A stretch of 64,000 bases of DNA from Otatea glauca (Eukaryota > Streptophyta > Magnoliopsida > Poales > Poaceae): NCBI GenBank assembly GCA_036346275.1, contig CM070723.1:6386001-6450000 (forward strand), written 5' to 3'. This document shows, piece after piece, positions 10,629-21,177 of the stretch. The position numbers and the translations under genes were made by a program. Each line of letters opens with the position of its first letter. Within the stretch, counting starts at the first letter, position 1. The notes under the pieces were generated by a model, which ran no database searches, had not been told where the DNA came from, and was given only the letters and a program-made list of their open reading frames with translations.

Positions 10629-13121
10629 TGGACGACTCAGATAAGATACATTTGCTTATTGTTCAGTTACTATTTCACTTATCTCTATCCGTGCTGCCCG
10701 GTTCGGTCGATGTCTTCTTTTCGCTCGTTTGTCCTTCTCTTCTCTCTCGTTCACGCAAAGCAAGGCCAAAAATAGAGCATAGAACAGGTAACTCTCACTA
10801 AATAGGAAAAAAAAAAGACAGTACTGCAGACAGAAGCTAGCCACGTCCATATCATGCAGCTACAGGATGACTTGGATCTTTTTAGCCTAGCTATTCCATT
10901 AAAAGAAATTGTTCATGCACTCTCTAAGCTTTCAACAGAAGCTGTACCCAGTCCAGTGTGTCCTCGCGGCCTGAGAGAGAGAATTTACTCGCAAGATAAG
11001 ATTTGTTTTTCAGACAAGTAACAGTGAACATTTCTCTGACAATTCTGTTGACCAATGTTGATGGCAAGCCAGGAGGAGTTGTACCGTTCCATAATAACCT
11101 CTCCTCCTCCTTTCGGCCGCGTCCGTCCGACAAGCTGTGCAGACATGGCAGTACACGTGAGCTTAGCTAATACCGCTTCCTTTATCTTTACTCACTCTCC
11201 TTCCTTTGCCTGCTGCTACGCCTTTGCTTCCCCTCTAGTGTGACCACTTTTGCTTCGCTTCCTACACTCGTTGGATGAGAGTTGTTTTCTATAAGTTTTT
11301 TTTTTAATTTAGACCAGAAGCTCTTGTATTCACTATTAGAATTCTGAATACACCTAACCAATTGAACTTTGATGAGTTCTCCGTACGTCTATATATACAC
11401 ACACACAACAAACATACATATATATAAGCATGAATGAATGATATTACATACCTCTTGGCTCATACTAATATTTGTGCAACTTGTATTACCCCTAACAAGA
11501 TTTAAAAGTTATTTCTCGCACCCTTCCGACAATGAGGTCGATGTCCTTCTTGGTTGCCCATCCAGAAAGGTGATATTCCGTTAGTCTTTTAAGAATGGCT
11601 GCTGTTGGCAGCGGTACTGCATGGATTTTTAATTAGCTTCTTTTAGGGAGAGGTTGATGTTGATTAGTGCTAACCTGGATATGTTATGATTTTGTCTCAT
11701 GCAATTGTGCAACTACCACTAAGAGACGGAGGAGAAGTGGAGAGCACGCTGCAGCTGTAATTGGGTGCATTTGATTTGGACCACACAATTACGCGTGGAA
11801 TTTTGTTTTTTTTTTCTGCTGGGATTATGTACGGTATTAACAAATTAGATACTAGAATTGAACAAAAAAGAAATGACTTTACCTTTTCTAAATCTTGTTC
11901 AAACATAACAGCTGACAACTGACAAGTAATGTTATCTTTTTTTTCCTTAAAGCAAGCAATGTTATCTTTAAGAATAGGATAACATGATGCCAAGATCCAA
12001 CGAAAAAATGGGCAAGATTTGGACCCCATTCCATTCAATCTAAAATGAACACAAAGCTAATTTCTAGGTACCACAGTACTGTCTAATTAAATACTGAATG
12101 ACCTTCAATAAAGAAGGTAGCATAAGCCGCATTAGTACCTTACAAGCTAAAGCTAAACTAACCAAAACCGATTGATGTCTCTCTCTCACACAAGGAGGGA
12201 AAACGATGCAGGCTAGTAGATGCCTAGATGAAAACGATTGTGTTGCTTTCGCTCTCCTTCATATGGGAAATATCAAGCATGCATGCAAATATCCAAAAGT
12301 TCATCCAATGAATATGGACCTCATTTCTATATATGGTCTTTGCAGTTGTTCAAGATATTTTGAAGCTGACTTTCGAATGTACCAAAGACTATAAATGCAA
12401 AAGGGAAGATGGCATATTTTGATATGCACTTGCTACGGGGATACATCGAGGAGCAAACATTCCGAAGATACCGAGTCGAAACGGTCATTTTATATACATC
12501 CGTGCAGAATCTAGAGTGACAATGAAATTTCATTGTCTCATGCAAAATTTTTTTTTGTGAAAACCATAAATACATTTCACATGCTTATAGTCCACTTTGC
12601 AAGTATTTCGATACCTGCCCGCACAAACACCTGATATACACTTTTACCCTGCAAATACTTACTTTTTTTTTAAGATCTGACCTAAGCGATTATCACAACC
12701 TAATGACTATAGATACTCCCAAATTAGCATCACCAAAACACATTTACACCTCATTCATTTCTTTTTCGCTCACCACCTCCTCTCTCCCCTTATCTCCGCA
12801 CTGAAAAGAACGTTCTCACATGCCCATTTCTCTTTTTCAAAAACCACATCCACCCAAAAGCCCAAACCAACAACAATGACAGCAACTAATCCGACAATCT
12901 CACATCAGCTCGAAAACAAACTCTCCAAGCCCATCCAAAATTGAAAACAAACCTCCTTAATCAAAACCCCAAAAAAGGAGCCCTATAAAGTATGATAGAC
13001 CTTGCAGAAACCACAGATCTCTCTCACCATTCACAAGTTAACCACAAGCATAGTCAAAGCCATCAACCCCTCTAAACCAAAGCAGGAAAGGAAGGAATCC
13101 ATATGACACACCGAAATATGG
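10629..13121. other. Long intergenic stretch, no gene supported
   Basis: About 2.5 kb of AT-rich sequence with short simple repeats (ATATATATAC and ACACACAC near 11,390-11,430; CTCTCTC near 12,180). Open frames are short and lack domains. No tRNA or other RNA gene was recognised. Confidence 0.35.
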
Positions 13122-13580
13122 TCGAAAGTTCATCTAATACCTCGAACTATGAGACCAGACATTTGACTCCTTAAGCTTTATAATCCAGTTCAAATAACAC
13201 CCTAGCTCAATTTCACATAGCGAGATTGACCGTGTAGCATAATAAGTAGACAGTTTTATCATGTAGGATGACATGCTGACTAAGTTAGATCAAGGATAGG
13301 TAAGGTCCACATGGGGCTTCTCCCCTGAGCTTCCAATCACACTTCCATGACAATCAGTCCTTTAGCTTTCTCTCTCTCTATTTCAATTTGAAAGAGATGT
13401 TTATGTGAACCTAAATTTACCTAACGTGTCTATCCTACATGGTAAAACCGCTTATTCATCATATCGCACGGACAATATTACTATATAAAACTAGGTCAGA
13501 AATGTATTTGAACTGAATTATAAAATTCAGATGATCAAATATCTAATTTCACAACTCAAGATGCCGAGAAAAGTTTCGAA
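13122..13580. mobile_element. Long-inverted-repeat (foldback) element, about 0.46 kb
   Basis: About 150 bp on the left, running from CGAAAGTTCATC through CCAGTTCAAAT to ATCATGTAGGAT, is mirrored on the right as ATCCTACATGG, ATTTGAACTGAATT and AGTTTCG. The arms are imperfect. The loop of about 170 bp has no coding potential. Superfamily is not decided because no clear target duplication was found. Confidence 0.6.
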
Positions 13581-13639
13581 AAAAAGGTGTTATATACTCT
13601 CTCTTTTTTTCCAAGCAAAACACGCCACTTAACCACAAC

Positions 13640-14520
13640 CAGGGTTCACAAAGCCAACGAAAACCGGTCAGTTTTCGCGAAAACCGACCTTGCCGAGCCG
13701 GTTCGGCAACAAAAACCGAGCGGTAAACCGTAGAGTTCAAATGTAAATTTAAAGAAATTTAGCAAATTGTGTTACTTTTTTTTGAAATTTTTTGTGTGAG
13801 GTCTTGAGGCAATGCTAATGATGTTATAAAATTTTTAGATGATTATCATACATGTGTATTTTTAAAATATTTTGACAGTGATACTGTCACAATATATGCT
13901 CTTCAGTTTTTTATTTTCTAGGGGCACAAAACGAAGTCTAATACTTCTTAAACTTTTTGTGTGATGTTATAACGTAATTACATTATATTATAAAATTTTT
14001 AGATGATGATAAGATATGTGTATTTTTTTTAAATTCTGAAAGTGTTATTATCATTGTATATGCTCTTCTGTTTTTTATTTTATATAGGTACTAAACGAAG
14101 TCTAATATTTATGAAAATTTTATTACATAATCCTATGTCACTAATTATGGTTACATTAGAATTTCAGAATATAAAATTCTTTTAAATATTTATAAAAATC
14201 TAACAATGTCTTTGTTCCTTTTTATTAATTGCTGTTTTGGATTTTTTAGAAGAAATAAATGATTTCAAAAATTATTTCAATTTCTATGAGGTGTTTGATA
14301 GATTAATTGGGATTTTTTTGTAATTTTTCCTTGTATTTTCACTATTTTTCCTTCTGTAACGAAAACCGATCCGACTGGTTTTTGGTTTTTTTAAATCGGT
14401 TTGATCACCTATTTACTTTCGAAAACTGATCAATTTTTACCGAATTTCAGTTTATTTTTGTAAAAAACCGATGCCGACTAGATATCAATTTTCAAATGCA
14501 AAACTAAACTGTGAAACTCG
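13640..14520. mobile_element. hAT-like non-autonomous element, 881 bp, upstream of the kinase gene
   Basis: The left end is CAGGGTTCACAAAG; the reverse complement of the right end is CGAGTTTCACAGTT (8 of the first 11 bases agree). The flanks ACCACAAC (13,632-13,639) and ACCACAAC (14,521-14,528) are an exact 8-bp duplication. Inside, the landmark ATAAAATTTTTAGATGAT recurs at 13,826 and 13,990 (period 164). That monomer is the reverse complement of the one in the element at 9,149. AAAACCG/CGGTTTT words mark both subterminal regions. No transposase frame is present. Confidence 0.85.
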
Positions 14521-14668
14521 ACCACAACCACCAACCTCGCTAGCAGCTAGTCACTCGAAACTGCAAGCTCGCCACCCTTTTTGGCCTTTACTGCCCAGCC
14601 CAGTGACTCCAGTCCCCACTCGGCACTCAGCTCCGCACTCCAAAGCTCGCCTCCTCTCCCCTTACGCC

Positions 14669-14695
14669 ATGGCCTCCTCCTCCTCCTCTTGCTAG
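14669..14695 (+). promoter_or_regulatory. Short upstream open reading frame in the kinase leader
   Basis: An ATG in good context (ACGCCATGG) opens an 8-codon frame encoding MASSSSSC, then TAG. The stop lies 68 bases before the main start at 14,764. If the transcript begins upstream of 14,669, scanning ribosomes would meet this frame first. The transcript start is not visible in sequence, so the regulatory role is inference. Confidence 0.45.
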
Positions 14696-14763
14696 CAGGC
14701 TAGCACGCAACCCTGCCCAGATCCCGCACTCAGCACGCCGCCTTCGCTCGCTGGGCGCCGGCC

Positions 14764-17700
14764 ATGGGGGGCTGCCACGCGAAGCCGCTCACCCACGACT
14801 CCGACCACACGCCGCCGCACGCCGCGCCGGCCACGCCGCCGCCGGGGTCCGCCGCCACCACGCCAGCTGCGAAGAAGCCCTGGGCGTCGCCCTTCTTCCC
14901 CTTGTCCACCCCGAGCCCCAGCCCGGCGCACCACCTCTTCTCCTCCGCGGCCTCCCCCATGAAGTCTCCCGCCCCGGGCTCCGCGTCCACTACCCCGGCC
15001 AGGCGCCTGCTGCGGTTGCCCTTCCCGCCGCCTTCGCCCGCCAAGCACATCCGCCAGGCGCTCGCGCGGCGCCACGGACCATCACGGCCGGCGATTCCCG
15101 AGGAGGGCGACGCGGGGGAGGGGGAGGGCGGGAGGGGGCTCGACAAAGGGTTCGGGTTCAACAAGGGGTTCGCGGCCAAGTACGAGATGGGGGATGAGGT
15201 GGGAAGGGGACACTTCGGCTACACCTGCGCAGCGAGGATCAGGAAGGGTACGCGCAAGGGGGAGGCGGTCGCCGTCAAGGTCATCCCTAAGGCCAAGGTG
15301 ATGTGCAGTTTTTGTAAATGCCTGAATTATCTTTGTTTTGGTGTGTTCTCGGTTGAATTTGAAGAAACCAGGTACGCATCTGCATGCTAATTTTCTGAAA
15401 AGTGATGCTGCGGAAATTTAGAGTTGGTGTAGATTTGTCAAAACTTGAAGCTTGTTTCTCTGAAAGTAATCAATGATTAATCTGTTCTTCAACTGATTTC
15501 TTAAGAAATGTGGCTCCCTTCATGTAATTGAAGAACAGCTTCCACCTAGAGGAGTAGAAGTGCTGTTGTTATAGAGATTCCGAGGCCAATGTTGTCTTCT
15601 CCTGACAGCACGGGCCAATGTACTAACGTTATTCCACATTGTGCATTGCAAAACAAATGACTAACTTCATTGCATGCCCTTATGATTATATGGAGTATAT
15701 GATTTTACGTTCTATGCATTCTGCCTTGGTAGGTACTGGGGAGCATATAAGATTTTGTACTGTGAATACGCCCACTTGAATGATGAGATTTGATTAAGTT
15801 TGGGCATTGTTTATTACTTGTGGAATACTGGAATTTTACATTGATGTGTCTAAACTACTTGGCATTATCGTTCTTTTATTGTTGTGGACTTGTGAGTTCT
15901 GGTTTAAGCTCCCAATTATTCTAATACCTCGTACTTTGGTACCACATTTCTTTATAGCCTCGATTAGTCATAGATTTACATGAACTTAGTTCCTGATATG
16001 TACACAATTTTAACATCATCTGTGGTTGCTCGTATCTTTTGTCAGATGACAACATCCATTGCTATAGAGGATGTCCGAAGGGAGGTGAAAATTTTGAAGG
16101 CTTTGGCAGGACACAAGAACTTGGTCCAATTTTATGATGCCTATGAGGACAATGAAAACGTGTATATAGTAATGGAGTAAGCTTCTAATACCTACAAAGT
16201 CGTGATGTGTTTCACTTTATATTCCATGTGCTACGAGGATGCACTCCTTAATATAGCAAGTATGTTAACTGTTAACCCTCCTTCCCGACATTCTCAAGTC
16301 TCAACTACAAACTTAGTTTGCATAGTTTTGCACATTCCCTTTTTAATTTTTTTTTTACTCTTTACTTATTATTGGGGTGGCATTGGCAAGAACAACCTTT
16401 CGGAAGCATATAAAATATGTTACTGCCCAGATGCTTAAAACATCTGCTTAACAAATATAAGATTTTCCATCCATTTGTCCAAATTATTAGTTAAGTTTTC
16501 CTTTCTAATATTTATTCTGGTCCCTAGTGTCACCCATAATGTTGAACCAAGGTAGCATTCATAGTGTATATAATTTGGTAGCAAACGTCACTTATTACCG
16601 CATGATGAAATTGAACTGACATTAATGTCCTTCGTGGATGGCAGTGCCCTGATTAGAAGGCTAGTAGTGCCATCTAGATACTCTTTTATTTTCCCGCCCG
16701 TCCTTCACCATGAATATTGTACCAAAAAAAGGCTGTAAAAGCTTCCAGAATTGTTGACCCAGCCAAATTTTATTACAACATGCCTTTGAATGATGTTAAA
16801 ATTTCATATTAACTAATCCAAAATCCTGTTGTTTAGGTTGTGTGAGGGAGGAGAGCTTCTGGATAGAATACTTTCCAGGTATGTTACAATTTACAAGTAA
16901 ACTTAAATTGAGTGATACAACACTATAGTTCAGTACAAAATATGCGCTTTAATACAATTCTTTTGCGCTTGCTTTAAGTAGAGGTGGAAAGTACTCCGAG
17001 GATGATGCAAAAGCTGTCCTGGTGCAAATATTAAATGTTGTTGCTTTTTGCCACATTCAAGGAGTGGTTCATCGGGATCTCAAACCAGAGGTGGAGTGCC
17101 TTTTCCTACATCTCAACAGTTGTCACCATTTTTCATGTTTTAGAGGTTTAGACAGTGACGGTTTTCAATGGTGCTGGTAAACTAGCCATTTCTTGGATGA
17201 AAATGGCGATGATTACCTATTTCTACTTCCATTGTATACTACATCTACATCCATGAATTTTGAGCATTGCACTATTCCATTAGCCTTTATTCATAACATT
17301 CCTTACATGGTCTGTTTATTGCATTACCTTTCCCTTTTCTGTGAATAGATTCTAATTTTAACTGTTTTCATGTTTTGATTTTTCCATGACTTCTAAAATA
17401 TGATCCTTTTTCAGAATTTTCTTTTTACTTCGAAAGGTGAGAACTCTCAACTTAAGGCTATCGACTTTGGCTTGTCGGATTTTGTAAAACCAGGTTATTT
17501 TCTTACTAGTCAATCTGCATATTTATTAATTTATTGTTCTGTACTTGCCATCAACGAAGATGGTAGTATTCACAGTTTTTTGTAAAAAAAAATATTAAAT
17601 ATGTTCTAATATTTTATGCAGATGAGAGGCTAAATGATATTGTTGGAAGTGCTTATTATGTTGCTCCAGAAGTTCTGCATAGATGTTATAGCACAGAAGC

Positions 17701-19334
17701 TGATGTCTGGAGTATAGGTGTAATTGCATATATCCTCCTTTGTGGCAGCCGTCCATTTTGGGCACGCACTGAATCTGGCATATTCCGTTCTGTTCTCAAA
17801 GCTGACCCCAGTTATAATGAGGCACCTTGGCCTTCTGTGACTCCGGAAGCAATGGATTTTGTCAAGCGCTTGCTGTGCAAGGATCCACGTAGAAGGATGA
17901 CTGCAGCACAAGCTTTAAGTGAGATTCAATCTATCCTTATGGGTTCCAGTTGAATAATACATTGTCCTGAGTATCCTTTATATTATGTTTTTCAGGTCAC
18001 CCATGGATCAGAAATTACAATGACATTAAACTGCCATTGGACGTCCTTATATTCCGACTTATCAAAGCTTATATTCGTTCCTCATCATTACGGAAAGCTG
18101 CTCTGAGGGTCAACACTGATAAAACTTGTTCTTGTTTCTCTCATGCTGTTCTACATAGACATGATTTTGCTTCTGCAGTTTTGCACTTGCTTGCTTTAAT
18201 CTGAAAGCAAAATTTTCTGCAGTTGTGCAATAACCTAGTATTTTAAGTAGTGGTTGATTAATTTCTATTGCAATTCTCCCCTAGAAATTCTTCATCGAGA
18301 TCATTGCCTATCTGTACAGTTTTCATGATTTTCTTTTTGTGCGCCTACTCTATGTAGCTTTTGTTTTTATTTGTTCCAACTTCCAAGAAAATAAAACGAA
18401 ATGCTTAGACAACTCTATTGGTTTGCATTCTCCTTTTCTTTTCTTTTCTTTTTTAAGGGGGACTTTGTTGCCAACAGTTCATTTGAAATTTGAAGTGGCA
18501 CTGTTAAGCTTTTCTTTTGGCACCCATGACTATTCTCTTTTACTTTTGTCTGTAATCTGCAGTCATTGATGTATGATCTTTCTTGATCCTGTTACAGGCT
18601 CTATCAAAGACGTTGACTGTTGATGAGCTTTTCTATCTGAAGGGACAGTTTTCTTTATTGGAACCAGACAGAAATGGATGCATCACTCTAGATAATATCA
18701 GGATGGTTGGTTCGTCATTGAGCTCTGATATGCACTTTCCTGTTCATTTTTAAGCTACTCTGGTGACTTGTTTTTTCATTTTGTTTAGGCCTTGACAAGA
18801 GAAGCAACTGATGCAATGAAGGAATCACGAATTCAGGATATTCTTGTCTCGGTAAATATTTTGTTTCTTTTAAGACAGCATTTTCATTCATGCACTAGTT
18901 GTACTCACCGTATAACTGGATCTTCTCTTCAGTTGAGCGCTCTTCAGTACAGAAGAATGGACTTCCAAGAGTTCTGTGCAGCTGCTGTCAGTGTGCACCA
19001 GCTCGAAGCATTAGATAGATGGGAGCAACATGCCCGATCTGCTTATGAATTTTTTGACAATGATGGCAATCGAGCAATTGTAATCGATGAACTAGCTTCT
19101 GTACGTGATATCTCCTACCCCATCCATGTTCGTTCTAATTGATCAGTTTAGTGTCTCTTCACATATTTCCTGATATGGTACTTGGTCTTTCAGGAATTGG
19201 GTCTCAGCCCTTCCGTGCCGTTGCATGTCGTTCTGCAAGATTGGATCAGGCACACCGATGGGAAATTGAGTTTCCTTGGATTTGTGAAGTTATTGCATGG
19301 CATGTCCAGCAGGTCCCTGTCAAAGATGAGATAG
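14764..19334 (+). CDS. CRK: CDPK-related protein kinase (CRK), 11 exons, 594 aa
   Basis: Exons: 14764-15297, 16046-16176, 16837-16878, 16982-17090, 17415-17493, 17622-17918, 17996-18108, 18598-18705, 18789-18851, 18933-19100, 19194-19334. All introns are GT-AG, phases agree, and the 1,785 spliced bases give 594 residues, usual for CRKs. It is a Ser/Thr kinase with an N-terminal MGGC (myristoylation at Gly2, palmitoylation at Cys4 predicted), so plasma-membrane attachment is likely. Residues about 10-130 are Pro/Ser/Ala-rich. Kinase features: glycine loop GRGHFG (147-152), Lys172, HRDLKPEN (266-273), DFG (289-291), APE (313-315). The C-terminal part has four EF-hand-like segments; loop 1 (DRNGCITLDNIR, 459-470) lacks the final Glu, whereas DNDGNRAIVIDE (534-545) keeps more ligands. 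Degenerate EF-hands separate CRKs from true CDPKs and imply calcium-independent or calmodulin-assisted activity (family knowledge). The start is preceded by a short uORF, and an hAT-like element ends 243 bp upstream. Confidence 0.95.
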
Positions 19335-19821
19335 CTGTTGATAATCCCTGACGACAGCACAAGTTTCTGCTGCCCTAGCCCCTGCCGGCTCGGTTCACAG
19401 ACAAATTAGCAAGGCTAAGGAACCTTCGACCGGAGCTTGCATACCCAAGACAACTGCGTGTGCTAGTACCGCTTGATTTGTCACTAATTTGAGTATAGAG
19501 TTCTGTTTGTTGTCGCCTGCCTACTGAGCATAGTCGTCATTTAGTAGATAGGAAAAGGAAAATCTCACCCATTTCTGCAACATGTGATGTTTCTAACAGT
19601 CTTTAGAATAGACGTCATGTTCCGTTGTTGTGAACAGCGTTGTAAAAGGTCCTGTGGTTCCTGCCTTCCTGGAGCAAGTTGCCAGCAGTCGCTTGTCTGG
19701 GCATTTGGAGCGTGGACATGTCACTTACTGCCATTGTCAGTGTGCCATTTTACTGATTGAGATGAGAAGTGTTCGAATTTTGTGTTGTTCATCTGGTTCT
19801 ACCTCCGATCTTCCTCTTTGT
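19335..19821 (+). other. 3' flank and probable 3' UTR of the kinase gene
   Basis: No further coding exon is seen. No clear AATAAA occurs before the MITE that starts at 19,822, so the poly(A) site may lie in or next to that MITE. This is inferred, since no transcript is available. Confidence 0.4.
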
Positions 19822-20054
19822 TACTCCCTGTCCAAAAATGCAGACGTATTTTGTATTGCATATAGACCATGATTAGCTCTAATTATTATATGTAAGTACT
19901 ATGGTCAATGTAGTCATGTAATGAATATAAAATGAAGTTTAATATTTATTAGAGGTATAGAGTGAACACACTTATTTTACATTGGCATATAAAATATGTT
20001 CTACATTTGTGACAAAGCTATTTAAAAATGCACTATTTTAGGACTGAGGGAGTA
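19822..20054. mobile_element. Stowaway-like MITE, 233 bp, just downstream of the kinase gene
   Basis: The left end is TACTCCCTGTCCAAAAATGCA; the right end, reverse complemented, starts TACTCCCTCAGTCC and contains TGCATTTTTAA. TA dinucleotides bound it, as for Tc1/mariner-derived Stowaway MITEs. The interior is AT-rich and noncoding. Confidence 0.75.
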
Positions 20055-20076
20055 CATGCTTCGCTATGTTTATGCT

Positions 20077-20267
20077 GGATAATCCAACCGTTGGATCGAG
20101 CAAATCAGCGGTCCGGATTGAGAAAAAACCCGGCTAATACAGTAAAATGCTACAATATTTTTTGCTACAGTATCTAAACCAATCTCGCGCATCTGATTTT
20201 GATCGAACGGTCGGACGGCAACTGCAAACTTAGCGGTTACTAATGCAACTGCAAAGGATACTTATCC
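20077..20267. mobile_element. Partial relative of the Mutator-type MITE at 4,521
   Basis: The right end, reverse complemented, reads GGATAAGTATCCTTTGCAGTTGC, with CTGCAAACTTAGCGGTT inside, matching the layout of the right arm of the 4,521 element. CTACAGTAT words are shared too. The left arm is decayed (GGATAATCC is all that is clear). Confidence 0.5.
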
Positions 20268-20523
20268 GTTTTTTTGCTATGCTAGTGAGTGTTACCTTAT
20301 TGTAGCCACATACGCATGACCGTCCATCTCGTTTTTGAAGGCTGACGTTTGTGGCAGGTGAGGAATTCCAACGTCTTCGGTTGGCGAATACTTTGTCACT
20401 CTTAACGACTTTATTTATTTGCAAATACTCGTGGTTTCACATTTCCAATGCAAGCTTTTCCGTTTTGCCCTTATAAATTATCCCACCTTCCGTCATTTAT
20501 AATGGGCCCATGGTCTATTGATC

Positions 20524-20780
20524 TACACTCTCCGATCATAAATAGTTATCGTTTTGGACGTCGGTATGATTCCTAAAACTTAACTTTTATCACTAATTTT
20601 TATTATAATATATTTAAGAAAACTAATAAAATTATAATATTATAAAAATTCGTTTTGAAACGGATGTACACATTTTCATGCATCCAAGCTAAATATTTTA
20701 AAAAATATCAATAACTAAAATTTTAAAAGTTTGACTGTACGTATCTCGAACCGACAAGTTTTTACGAACCGGAGGGAGTA
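20524..20780. mobile_element. Stowaway-like MITE, about 257 bp
   Basis: The right end GGAGGGAGTA is the complement of TACTCCCTCC; the left end reads TACACTCTCCGATCATAAA. The interior shares TAATAAAATTATAATATTAT with copies at 8,390 and 56,327. It lies about 400 bp upstream of the next gene's start codon. Confidence 0.7.
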
Positions 20781-21177
20781 CCGAGGACAATTTGATCGCT
20801 TTGATAAAAAATAGTATTTGACTTGAAAATTTTGCCATAGTCGAAAGTGACGAGCAAACGAGAACGGGAAAGTACTACTAGCATGCATTCACGACTCCGT
20901 GGTTTATTCTTGCCTGTGTTGATCTGAGCCTTTGATCTTGCGTGGAATATGCCAACCCAAATGTCTCTACGGCCGCGTGTTGAAATTTGGATTTGAAATT
21001 CGAACGAGTGGGAGAAGGGTAACGTTTTACTTGCGGAAAAGGCTGCAGACGTTAGTTTTACACGGCAATCTAAACCCGCCGTCCCATTCCGCCGAGGCAG
21101 ACCGAAAGAGGGAAAGCGAAGGCAATCGAAGGTGGGCTAGGGCAGCGACGAGCGGCTCCTGCGCCACGCGTACCTCG

